This document shows positions 15,610-21,679 of a stretch of 21,679 nucleotides of DNA, piece by piece. The position numbers and the translations under genes are program-made. Under the pieces are notes generated by a model that saw only the letters and a list, made by a program, of their open reading frames with translations, was not told the DNA's origin and searched no databases. Source of the DNA: an uncultured Helcococcus sp. (GTDB lineage: Bacteria > Bacillota > Clostridia > Tissierellales > Peptoniphilaceae); NCBI RefSeq assembly GCF_946998255.1, contig NZ_CAMPYN010000017.1, positions 1-21,679 on the forward strand, in the 5' to 3' direction. Position 1 is the first letter of the stretch; each line of letters opens with the position of its first letter.

Positions 15610-16191
15610 ATGAATAAAGAAAAAAAAGATACTATTAGTTTAAGACAAATGTTTTTAATATTTCTAAAAATATCATCTTTCACCTTTGGAGGTGGATATA
15701 CTATAGTCCCGGTAATGAAGGATGAATTTTCAATAAAAAGAAATTTAATCTCAGAAGATGAAATGATCGATTTGGTTGCTATAGCAAATTCTGGACCTGG
15801 ATCTATGGCTATAAATTGTGCTATTTTAGCAGGATATAGGATGCATGGCATCATTGGAGCTATATTAGCAACTATAGCATCAGCTATTCCATCTCTTGTT
15901 ATAATCACGCTAATCTCATATTTTTATAGGGCTTTTTCAGAAAACTACTATGTCCAAGCTGCCTTAACAGGTATGGGTGGAATAATAGCCGCCATATTAG
16001 TCTGGACTTCTATAGATATGATTAGACAAGCCTTAAAAAATAACATTTATATCTCAGCTATAATCATGGTTTCGGCCTTTGTTGCATCATATATAGTAAA
16101 TATAAATACGGGAATAATAATGCTGGTAACAGGCATCTTCGGATTTGTTTATTATAGCCTTGTAGAAAAATATGAAGGGGGTAAAAATTGA
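15610..16191 (+). CDS. Chromate-transporter (CHR) family half-protein 1
   Basis: A 193-residue integral membrane protein with about five to six helices. The CHR hallmarks are present: FTFGGGYTIVP (24-34) and SGPGSMAINCAILAGY (61-76). It is a short-chain CHR protein, half the size of ChrA of Pseudomonas; such genes come in tandem pairs whose products are thought to work together. The ATG follows GTGAGG, which overlaps the FGE stop codon. CHR proteins move oxyanions such as chromate, a sulfate analogue. Placed between a sulfatase maturase and a sulfatase, sulfate export is a plausible role, but this is inference. Classical chromate resistance is the alternative. Confidence 0.85.
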   Translation: MNKEKKDTISLRQMFLIFLKISSFTFGGGYTIVPVMKDEFSIKRNLISEDEMIDLVAIANSGPGSMAINCAILAGYRMHGIIGAILATIASAIPSLVIITLISYFYRAFSENYYVQAALTGMGGIIAAILVWTSIDMIRQALKNNIYISAIIMVSAFVASYIVNINTGIIMLVTGIFGFVYYSLVEKYEGGKN

Positions 16192-16742
16192 TTTATTTAA
16201 AACTTTTTATTAGCTTTCTTCAAATTGGTTTTTTAGCCTTTGGTGGTGGTTATGCTATTTTACCCTTTATACAAGAGATTGTGGTCAACCAACACACTTG
16301 GCTAAGTATGAGAGAAATGACTGATGTTGTTACCCTGTCACAGATGACTCCAGGACCTATAGCTTTAAACGCAGCGACATTTGTTGGCACAAAATTAGCA
16401 GGTATCCTAGGATCTGTAGTTGCTAGTTTAGCAATAGTTATTCCTCAATTAATAATAATGGTGCTTTTAGCAAAACTATATTTCTCTGATAAAGAAATAT
16501 CTTTTATGGATAAAATCATAAAGGCTTTAAGACCTGCAGTTGCTGGTCTTATCACCATCGCAACTATAGATATGATTAAGGGTTCAGTTTTTAATGGAGG
16601 AACTTTTAGCTTAGATTCTATATCTTATGTGGCCCTTGTTACTTTTTTGATTGGATTAGTTCTAAAGAAAACTAAATTAGGTATCATTAAATTGATAGTT
16701 ATTGGAGCTATACTCGGATTAATCCTAACCCCTATTTTATAA
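16188..16742 (+). CDS. Chromate-transporter (CHR) family half-protein 2
   Basis: A 184-residue membrane protein, the partner of the preceding gene. It begins with TTG at 16188, sharing four bases (TTGA) with the first gene's stop, behind GAAGGGGGT. Motifs: FLAFGGGYAILP (15-26) and QMTPGPIALNAATFVG (52-67). The PGP core in this half is canonical, while in half 1 it reads SGPGS, so the two halves are not equivalent. About five to six hydrophobic helices follow. The tight overlap implies equal production and a heterodimeric carrier in the cytoplasmic membrane. As for half 1, the transported anion cannot be told from sequence. Confidence 0.85.
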   Translation: MIYLKLFISFLQIGFLAFGGGYAILPFIQEIVVNQHTWLSMREMTDVVTLSQMTPGPIALNAATFVGTKLAGILGSVVASLAIVIPQLIIMVLLAKLYFSDKEISFMDKIIKALRPAVAGLITIATIDMIKGSVFNGGTFSLDSISYVALVTFLIGLVLKKTKLGIIKLIVIGAILGLILTPIL

Positions 16743-16761
16743 AAACTTTTAGGAGTCTACT

Positions 16762-18135
16762 ATGAAAAAAAATATTTTATTATATTTCACCGACCAACAA
16801 AGATGGGATACTATTGGAGCATATGGCTATCCTATCGATGTGACACCTACTCTAGATAAACTAGCAAAAGAAGGTGTTTTATTTGAAAACGCCTATTCTC
16901 CCCAACCAGTTTGTGGTCCACTAAGGTCCATATTTCAATCCGGACAATATCCTACAACAATAGGTACCTATAGAAATAATATTATGCTTCCCCATGACAT
17001 AAAAACCTTGGCTAATTATATGGAAGACCAAGGCTATGAAAATGCCTATGTAGGAAAGTGGCACCTGGCATCTAGTGGAGACCTTGAGGGCAATCAGGAA
17101 TACGACCATGAAACTACAGCTGTACCTTTAGAGTTTAGAGGTGGTTACAAGGGATTTTGGAGGGTTGCAGATGTCTTAGAAGCAACATCACATGGTTATG
17201 ATGGTTATGTATTTGATGAAAATAATCAAAAAAGAGAATTTAAAGGATATAGGGTTGATAAAATCACTGATTTTGCCCTAGAATTTTTTGACCAGTATGA
17301 TAAAGAAAAACCATTTTTCTTGACTATATCTCATATAGAACCCCACCATCAAAATGATAGGAAAACTTACGAGGGACCTATTGGATCCAAGGAAAGATTT
17401 AAGGATTATGTCCTACCTAAGGACTTGGAAGTATTATCAGAAATATATCCTAAAGCAGATGCCCACAAAGAATATCCTGACTATCTTGGACAAATTAGAA
17501 GTATAGATGATAACTTAGCAAGGATAATTGATAGATTAAAAGAAGAAAATCTATTTGATTCTACTGTAATCATCTTTATTTCAGATCATGGATCTCATTT
17601 TAAAACAAGAAACAATGATGAAAACTTAAATGGATTAGATGACTATAAAAGAACAGCTCATTCTTCAGCATCACATGTGCCATTAGTCATATATGGACCA
17701 GGTTTTAACAAGGCAAAGAGAATAGATGATGTAGTTTCCACCGGATCCTTAGCAAAAACTATACTTGCTATAGCTGGTAAAGATATAGGTGATAAGATGA
17801 TTGGTGAAGACCTTACAAAACTTATATCTGATCAAAAGGTTGATAGAAGAAACCTAGCCTTTATACAAATAAGTGAAAGTAGAGTTGGAAGAGCTATTCG
17901 CACAAAAGACTTTTTATATGCAGTCCATGCACCAGGTAAGAATGGTTTTGAGCATGCTTCTAGCGATTATTATGAAGATGACTATATGTACGATTTAAGG
18001 AAAGATCCTTTTGAGCTTAACAATATTGTAAATGATGAAGATTACAAAGATATAAGAGATGAACTTTGCCAGATCCTAAAAGAAGAAATGGTAAGGGCTG
18101 GCGAAAAAGAGCCTATCATAGAAAGAGCTAAATAA
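16762..18135 (+). CDS. Cys-type sulfatase, predicted cytoplasmic
   Basis: A 457-residue sulfatase of the alkaline-phosphatase superfamily. The start after TAGGAG leaves no room for a signal peptide: the first metal-binding residues, Asp11-Gln12 in YFTDQQRWD, are already in place. The formylglycine signature is VCGPLRSIFQSGQYP (50-64), with Cys51 as the residue to be oxidised, Pro53 and Arg55 conserved (CxPxR). Further conserved residues: GKWHL (98-102), His191, and Asp275-His276 (SDHGSH) for the metal, and Lys296. It releases sulfate from a sulfate ester; the substrate is unknown, and nagB in the operon points to a sulfated amino sugar. Being Cys-type, it matches the FGE encoded upstream. Last gene of the operon. 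Confidence 0.92.
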   Translation: MKKNILLYFTDQQRWDTIGAYGYPIDVTPTLDKLAKEGVLFENAYSPQPVCGPLRSIFQSGQYPTTIGTYRNNIMLPHDIKTLANYMEDQGYENAYVGKWHLASSGDLEGNQEYDHETTAVPLEFRGGYKGFWRVADVLEATSHGYDGYVFDENNQKREFKGYRVDKITDFALEFFDQYDKEKPFFLTISHIEPHHQNDRKTYEGPIGSKERFKDYVLPKDLEVLSEIYPKADAHKEYPDYLGQIRSIDDNLARIIDRLKEENLFDSTVIIFISDHGSHFKTRNNDENLNGLDDYKRTAHSSASHVPLVIYGPGFNKAKRIDDVVSTGSLAKTILAIAGKDIGDKMIGEDLTKLISDQKVDRRNLAFIQISESRVGRAIRTKDFLYAVHAPGKNGFEHASSDYYEDDYMYDLRKDPFELNNIVNDEDYKDIRDELCQILKEEMVRAGEKEPIIERAK

Positions 18136-18146
18136 AATATTAAATT

Positions 18147-18193
18147 AAAATCCCGGTAAGAAACTATGTATAGCCTGTTACCGGGATTTTTTT
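18147..18193 (+). terminator. Terminator of the nagB-sulfatase operon
   Basis: A 13-bp perfect stem (18147-18159 with 18178-18190, core TCCCGGTAA) with an 18-base loop, then a run of T. It is the only terminator after nagB, supporting a single five-gene transcript. It may also serve the converging DUF4250 gene, whose stop lies at 18192. Confidence 0.88.
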
Positions 18194-18377
18194 ATTTAAA
18201 TTCTAATTGATTTGTGTCTTTATTATAGTTTAGTCCTAATTCATTTAATCTTTCTTTGAAATCTGACTGATCAACATTTTCACTTAGGCAAAAATCTTCC
18301 AAGTCCCTATAAAAATCTCTTAATTTCATATTCACCATACTATAAAGCATAGCTTCATCTAATTCTAAATAGTTCAT
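18192..18377 (-). CDS. DUF4250 small protein
   Basis: A 61-residue soluble protein. The start chosen is ATG 18377 (MNYLELDEAML), preceded by AGAGGA at five bases. A longer frame from TTG 18395 would place that ribosome site inside the gene. The pattern MLYSMVNMKLRDFYRDLEDFC ... LNELGLNYNKDTNQLEF matches the DUF4250 family of clostridia as I recall it (pattern recognition, not a search). Function unknown; the fold is probably a small helical DNA- or protein-binding domain. It directly follows the E2-like gene, one base after its stop, so the two are co-transcribed. Confidence 0.8.
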   Translation of the reverse strand: MNYLELDEAMLYSMVNMKLRDFYRDLEDFCLSENVDQSDFKERLNELGLNYNKDTNQLEFK

Positions 18378-18378
18378 T

Positions 18379-19215
18379 TTAGTCCTCTTTATCAAGAGAA
18401 TCAGGTTTTTGTAGATACTTATAAAATTGTCTCATAGCCTTTGCATAGTAGTATCCATCACAGATTCTTTCATCTATAACAAAACCTATATTCATAATTT
18501 TTTCTTCCACTACTTCCCCATCTTTCATGACAAGTTTTTTTCCTTTTTTACCTATTGATAAAAATGCACCAACTGTACCAAAATTATAAATATGATGAAG
18601 GGCTGCATCCAAACCTATAGAACCCAAATTGGTTATAAAGGCTGAGGCATGGAATGGACTAGCATCTATGACACTCTTTGGCATTAGATTTATCTTGTCC
18701 ATGGTTTTCAAAACACCAACTATAAATTTCAGTAGAAAGGTTGGAATGTTTTCCAAAGTTTTAACAAATAAATCAGTTAAATTATTCTTATTTGATTCTT
18801 GATTTTTTTCTAAGTTAATTTGATCATCAAGCATCTTCTTTATCTCTAAAGGTGATTCATTTCCTTCAAATTTAAACTTAAGTGTTGTTTCTTCAGCATC
18901 TACACTTAAACTCTTTTTAACAGCCATTGATATCTCTATATTATTTCTCATATAGTGCTTACCAGACATAATAAATCTGTTTATATGCGGCATATCTTTA
19001 TAGGTCCTAACAATAGCACTGTAAATAATATGCATGTATGACACTCTAATGCCTGTCTCTTCATATATTCTTTTTACGTATTCATCTAAACTAGTTAAAC
19101 TAATCTCTTGGGTTAAGTACACAAGTGCATCATTTCTTTCCTTCATTATTAAAGGTATAAATCTAGAAAATGCATCCACCTTGATCCTATAACCATCTTT
19201 TCTTTTTAGTACCAT
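18379..19215 (-). CDS. E2/CAT-fold acyltransferase-like protein with altered active site
   Basis: A 278-residue protein resembling the catalytic core of 2-oxoacid dehydrogenase acyltransferases and chloramphenicol acetyltransferase, without lipoyl or E3-binding domains. Supporting features: YMHIIYSAIVRTYKDMPHINRFI (60-82), the segment NIEISMAVKKSL (92-103), FITNLGSIGLDAALHHIYNFGTVGAFLSIG (193-222), and the C-terminal signature. The signature normally reads DHRxxDG, but here it is DERICDG (248-254), so the catalytic His is Glu249. It therefore may not transfer acyl groups, or may act by another route. TAGGAG precedes the ATG. No dehydrogenase subunits are nearby, so it is unlikely to belong to a pyruvate dehydrogenase complex. 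Confidence 0.75.
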   Translation of the reverse strand: MVLKRKDGYRIKVDAFSRFIPLIMKERNDALVYLTQEISLTSLDEYVKRIYEETGIRVSYMHIIYSAIVRTYKDMPHINRFIMSGKHYMRNNIEISMAVKKSLSVDAEETTLKFKFEGNESPLEIKKMLDDQINLEKNQESNKNNLTDLFVKTLENIPTFLLKFIVGVLKTMDKINLMPKSVIDASPFHASAFITNLGSIGLDAALHHIYNFGTVGAFLSIGKKGKKLVMKDGEVVEEKIMNIGFVIDERICDGYYYAKAMRQFYKYLQKPDSLDKED

Positions 19216-19245
19216 TATTACTCCTACTATTTAAGTTCAATTACT

Positions 19246-19274
19246 ATAATACAATATAAACGCTAATTTACCAA
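19246..19274 (-). promoter_or_regulatory. Promoter of the E2-like/DUF4250 pair
   Basis: On the minus strand TTGGTA (19269-19274), 17 bases, TATTAT (19246-19251), about 30 bases upstream of the ATG. Confidence 0.55.
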
Positions 19275-19344
19275 GCATAAAAAGTTGATAAAAAAGCTTA
19301 TAGGTTAATTGTTAATTTTCCTTAATACTTCGAAAGGCTTGCTT

Positions 19345-19356
19345 GAATTATAATTC
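19345..19356. other. 12-bp palindrome in the intergenic gap
   Basis: GAATTATAATTC is a perfect palindrome in the otherwise featureless AT-rich stretch 19275-19499. It could be an operator or may be chance in such AT-rich DNA. Nothing else in this stretch can be supported. Confidence 0.2.
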
Positions 19357-19499
19357 TTAGTATATTTTTTAACAAAAAATGATTGGTGTTTTCCTAGTTT
19401 TCTAATATATTCAGTGATTTAAAATATTATTATAATTTTTTTTACCCTTATAAAGCATATAAATAGATATAATAATCAAGAGATATATGCAATTAATTA

Positions 19500-19528
19500 T
19501 TGACAGAATACAAGAACCAGGATATACT
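19500..19528 (+). promoter_or_regulatory. Strong promoter of the sugar-binding lipoprotein gene
   Basis: TTGACA (19500-19505), 17 bases, TATACT (19523-19528). The expected transcription start is near 19535, directly at the cre-like site. Confidence 0.85.
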
Positions 19529-19534
19529 ATAGTC

Positions 19535-19559
19535 AAACGCAACCGTTTTCATGGGTTGC
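19535..19559 (+). promoter_or_regulatory. cre-like / LacI-family operator and 5' leader hairpin
   Basis: The 14 bases 19538-19551 match the CcpA consensus TGNAANCGNNNNCA at every fixed position but the first. An overlapping symmetrical pair AAACG-CAAC-CGTTT (19535-19548) is typical of LacI-family operators. A second inverted repeat, GCAACC/GGTTGC (19539-19559), can form a hairpin in the leader. A repressor here would block the start of transcription, consistent with catabolite or maltose-type control of a sugar uptake gene. Confidence 0.55.
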
Positions 19560-19577
19560 AAAATAATAGGAGGGATC

Positions 19578-20915
19578 ATGAAAAAAAATAGAATTTTATC
19601 ATTATTACTAGCTTTAGTTTTAGTATTATCACTAGTAGCTTGTTCAAATGGTAAGGACAATGGCGGAAAAGCCAAAGAAACAAATGGAGAAACCGCTTCC
19701 ATAGCTGAAGGTACAGAAATTACTGTACAAGCTGAAGAAGGATGGAAAGATTACTACCAAGCAGCAGCTGAAAGAGTAGAAAAAGCTCACCCAGGTACAA
19801 AAGTAAACCTATCAATCAAAGGTGCTTTTGACCACTTAGAAGTAATCCAAAACACAGATACAACAAACAAAGACGTTGCTGATTTATACGCATTACCAGC
19901 AGACAGATTTGAAGATTACAAAACAAATGAATACCTAGCTGCCCTACCAGCAAAAGAAATTGCTGAAAAATTAGGTGGATACTCAGACTTTGATAAGAGT
20001 TTAGGTGGATTTTTCAAAGATGGAGATGACTACTTAGCATTCCCATATAATATTGAAACTCTAGTTACATTTGTAAACAAGGCTAACGCTCAAACAGCTG
20101 GCGTAGATGTAGAAAAACCTTTAGAAGTAGCAAATGCTAAACATGAAGCAGAAATTTTATTACCATTATTTGATGCCTGGTATGGTGTAGCACCTAACCT
20201 AGCTGGTGGTTTAGAATTATTAGCTAAAAAAGATTCAGCTTTTGAATCAACATATACAGGTGCATATGCTGACTTAAATGATACACAAAAAGCAGTATTT
20301 GGTGAAATTTACAACTACTGGAAGAAACATAGAGAAGCTAACTCAGCATTATTCGACGATGAAGCAGCTTGGGGTTATGTAGATAAAGAATTTACAACTG
20401 GCGCAAACGGTGTAGCATTAATTGCTGGGCCATGGGATGCTGGCAAATTCCAAGGATTAGCTGGTGCAGAAAACATGGAAGTTAAACCAATCAATCACAT
20501 CACTGTAGCTGGACAACCATTAAAACACTGGCAAGGTGGTTGGGCACTAGTAGCTAACTCAAGAATAGAAGAAGATACTAACAAATTAGCTTTAGCTGTA
20601 GCTATGATTGAAGAAATTCTAAATCCAAATCACGCTGTAGACCTATACAAGGCAACAGGTAAGATCTTAGAAAACATTGACGTAAAAGTTTATACAGATT
20701 CAGATTTATCACAATTTGATAAAGATGTAATATCAAACGTATTTGAATCATACAAGGTATCAGAACCAAGACCACTATTCAAAGAATTTGGTAAGGTATG
20801 GGATACATGGAAAAATGGTGTACTATCATGGAACACTGTAAATCCAGCTGATGCAGAAGCCGCATACAAAGAATTAAATGCTTCATTTACAAGTATGATG
20901 CAATCAATCAAATAA
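19578..20915 (+). CDS. Sugar ABC transporter substrate-binding lipoprotein (maltodextrin-type)
   Basis: A 445-residue family 1 extracellular solute-binding protein. The start is ATG 19578 behind AGGAGGG; an in-frame ATG at 19551 lies in the operator and puts this site inside the gene. Signal peptide residues 1-21 with lipobox LVAC; Cys22 would be lipidated. A short linker (SNGKDNGGKAKETNGETAS) precedes the binding domain. Motifs near GVALIAGPWDAGKF and HWQGGWALVANSRI match maltose/maltodextrin binding proteins in style; the exact sugar is uncertain. It uses more C-ending codons than most neighbours, suggesting high expression. Permease and ATPase genes are not in the window; they may lie further right. 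Confidence 0.85.
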   Translation: MKKNRILSLLLALVLVLSLVACSNGKDNGGKAKETNGETASIAEGTEITVQAEEGWKDYYQAAAERVEKAHPGTKVNLSIKGAFDHLEVIQNTDTTNKDVADLYALPADRFEDYKTNEYLAALPAKEIAEKLGGYSDFDKSLGGFFKDGDDYLAFPYNIETLVTFVNKANAQTAGVDVEKPLEVANAKHEAEILLPLFDAWYGVAPNLAGGLELLAKKDSAFESTYTGAYADLNDTQKAVFGEIYNYWKKHREANSALFDDEAAWGYVDKEFTTGANGVALIAGPWDAGKFQGLAGAENMEVKPINHITVAGQPLKHWQGGWALVANSRIEEDTNKLALAVAMIEEILNPNHAVDLYKATGKILENIDVKVYTDSDLSQFDKDVISNVFESYKVSEPRPLFKEFGKVWDTWKNGVLSWNTVNPADAEAAYKELNASFTSMMQSIK

Positions 20916-20941
20916 TAGTATAAGTAAATATATTTATGAAT

Positions 20942-20970
20942 AGCCAAAACTTATGTTTTGGCTTTTCATT
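20942..20970 (+). terminator. Weak, possibly leaky terminator after the binding protein
   Basis: A 9-bp perfect stem (AGCCAAAAC, 20942-20950, with 20955-20963) and a TTAT loop, but the T-run is interrupted (TTTCATTT). Partial readthrough would give much more binding protein than downstream membrane proteins, a common arrangement in sugar ABC operons. Confidence 0.65.
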
Positions 20971-20988
20971 TATTAGTAAAGGTAAATT

Positions 20989-21414
20989 ATGACTCAAGAA
21001 ATTAAAAAATTACAAGAAAAATATTTATTAAAAATACTAATTATCACATTTCTAATTATATTAGTATCATCAATGGAATCTCTAATGCTGGCTAAAAGCA
21101 CAGAGTTTCTAAATGCTTTTTTAAAAAATAATCCAGGTTCAAGCCAAGGTGATTATTTAAATACTATTATAATGTCATTTTTAGCATCTATCTTTGAACC
21201 AGTTATTATAAGCATATATACATTTGCTACACATAAAAAATTAGGAATAAAGAAACTCTATAAATTTATTTTCGCAGCAATTTTAGGGTTAAGATTATTC
21301 AACACGGTAATAAGTTTTAGGTTAAATTCTGTATTTTATTACATTTTAATCATCTTGTATATCTTATTAATTATATGTGTCATAAAAGCACCAGTAAACA
21401 AAAGGAAGGTTTAA
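20989..21414 (+). CDS. Unknown four-helix membrane protein
   Basis: A 141-residue protein that I do not recognise. Four hydrophobic helices are predicted at about 13-34, 58-80, 90-108 and 114-134. A short hydrophilic loop with the sequence KNNPGSSQGDYLN lies between helices 1 and 2. The C-terminus is basic (VNKRKV), and positive-inside charge puts both termini in the cytoplasm. A short AAAGG site precedes the ATG. It sits between a sugar-binding lipoprotein and a further gene starting 2 bases past its stop, so it is probably part of the sugar-uptake operon, perhaps as an accessory subunit; that is inference from position only. Confidence 0.65.
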   Translation: MTQEIKKLQEKYLLKILIITFLIILVSSMESLMLAKSTEFLNAFLKNNPGSSQGDYLNTIIMSFLASIFEPVIISIYTFATHKKLGIKKLYKFIFAAILGLRLFNTVISFRLNSVFYYILIILYILLIICVIKAPVNKRKV

Positions 21415-21415
21415 T

Positions 21416-21679
21416 ATGGGTTACTCTAAATTAGTATATGATAGCGTTGGAAGATCATATCCTAGAAAAAATCAATATATTGTAGATTTATTAAAAGCCT
21501 CCCCTTCTGAAAAGAAAAATATTGATAAAAAATCTCATCCATACATAAAAAAATTGGAAGATTTCAAAAATAAAGAAAAAGATTTTTTAGAAAGAATAGA
21601 AAAAGAGGCAAAAGAAAAATTTTCTAATATAGAAAATAAAAAAATTAGAGATCTTGAAGAAACATATTACAAGGCTGTA
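21416..21679 (+). CDS. 5' part of an unknown gene, charged coiled-coil-like start
   Basis: An open frame of 88 codons that runs off the window, starting at ATG 21416 behind AAGGAAGG. The protein begins MGYSKLVYDSVGRSYPRKNQ, then turns into a Lys/Glu-rich helical stretch (residues about 30-85, KKLEDFKNKEKDFLERIEKEAKEKF). No membrane helix is seen yet. In the position of a sugar-permease gene, it could be the long N-terminal extension of a MalF-type permease, but nothing in the visible part proves this. Confidence 0.6.
   Translation, partial: MGYSKLVYDSVGRSYPRKNQYIVDLLKASPSEKKNIDKKSHPYIKKLEDFKNKEKDFLERIEKEAKEKFSNIENKKIRDLEETYYKAV

Noticed and set aside
15516..15908. 130-codon open frame on the minus strand
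   Set aside because: It is antisense to the end of the FGE gene and the start of the first CHR gene, both strongly supported by motifs.
18379..19215. Chloramphenicol resistance gene
   Set aside because: The fold resembles CAT/E2, but the catalytic His is Glu and the surrounding residues do not match known CAT resistance enzymes.

Overview
The window comes from a very AT-rich Gram-positive anaerobe. Evidence: A/T-ending codons, strong AGGAGG-type ribosome binding sites, TTGACA-N17-TATAAT promoters, intrinsic terminators, a single-Cys lipobox, tRNAs with encoded CCA, and a cdaA-cdaR pair. The gene set (cysS-rlmB, a DUF4250 protein, a stand-alone E2-like acyltransferase fold, a heterodimeric ABC exporter) fits the Tissierellia/Peptoniphilaceae, for example an Anaerococcus-like organism. 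This is inferred from content, not from a database match.

Layout. Positions 1-750 are non-coding: a terminator-like palindrome, an array of seven 52-bp tandem repeats that each carry a conserved hairpin, and a GC-richer, heavily self-complementary block. A lone membrane-anchored DUF4362-like protein follows (749-1507). Next come a tRNA-Lys/tRNA-Gly unit on the minus strand with a near-perfect promoter, a two-gene heterodimeric ABC exporter (minus strand), and a tRNA-Cys with its own promoter and terminator. A long minus-strand housekeeping operon runs from 11710 down to 6064 in the order cdaA, cdaR, gltX, cysS, rlmB. It is flanked by a CapA-like protein (plus) and a membrane-anchored C39-like cysteine peptidase (minus).

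The most interesting region is a compact five-gene operon on the plus strand at 14013-18135, closed by a strong terminator. It holds glucosamine-6-phosphate deaminase (nagB), a formylglycine-generating enzyme with the copper-site Cys pair, two half-length chromate-transporter (CHR) family proteins, and a signal-less Cys-type sulfatase. My reading is a cytosolic desulfation unit for a sulfated amino sugar: FGE activates the sulfatase, the sulfatase releases sulfate, the CHR pair may export the oxyanion, and NagB feeds the amino sugar into glycolysis. The substrate and the export role are inferences. An O2/Cu-type FGE in a probable anaerobe is itself unexpected.

The right end holds a DUF4250 gene and an E2/CAT-fold protein whose usual catalytic His is Glu. 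After these comes a strongly expressed-looking sugar-binding lipoprotein with a TTGACA/TATACT promoter and a cre-like operator at its transcription start. A four-helix membrane protein and the 5' end of a charged, coiled-coil-like reading frame complete the window.
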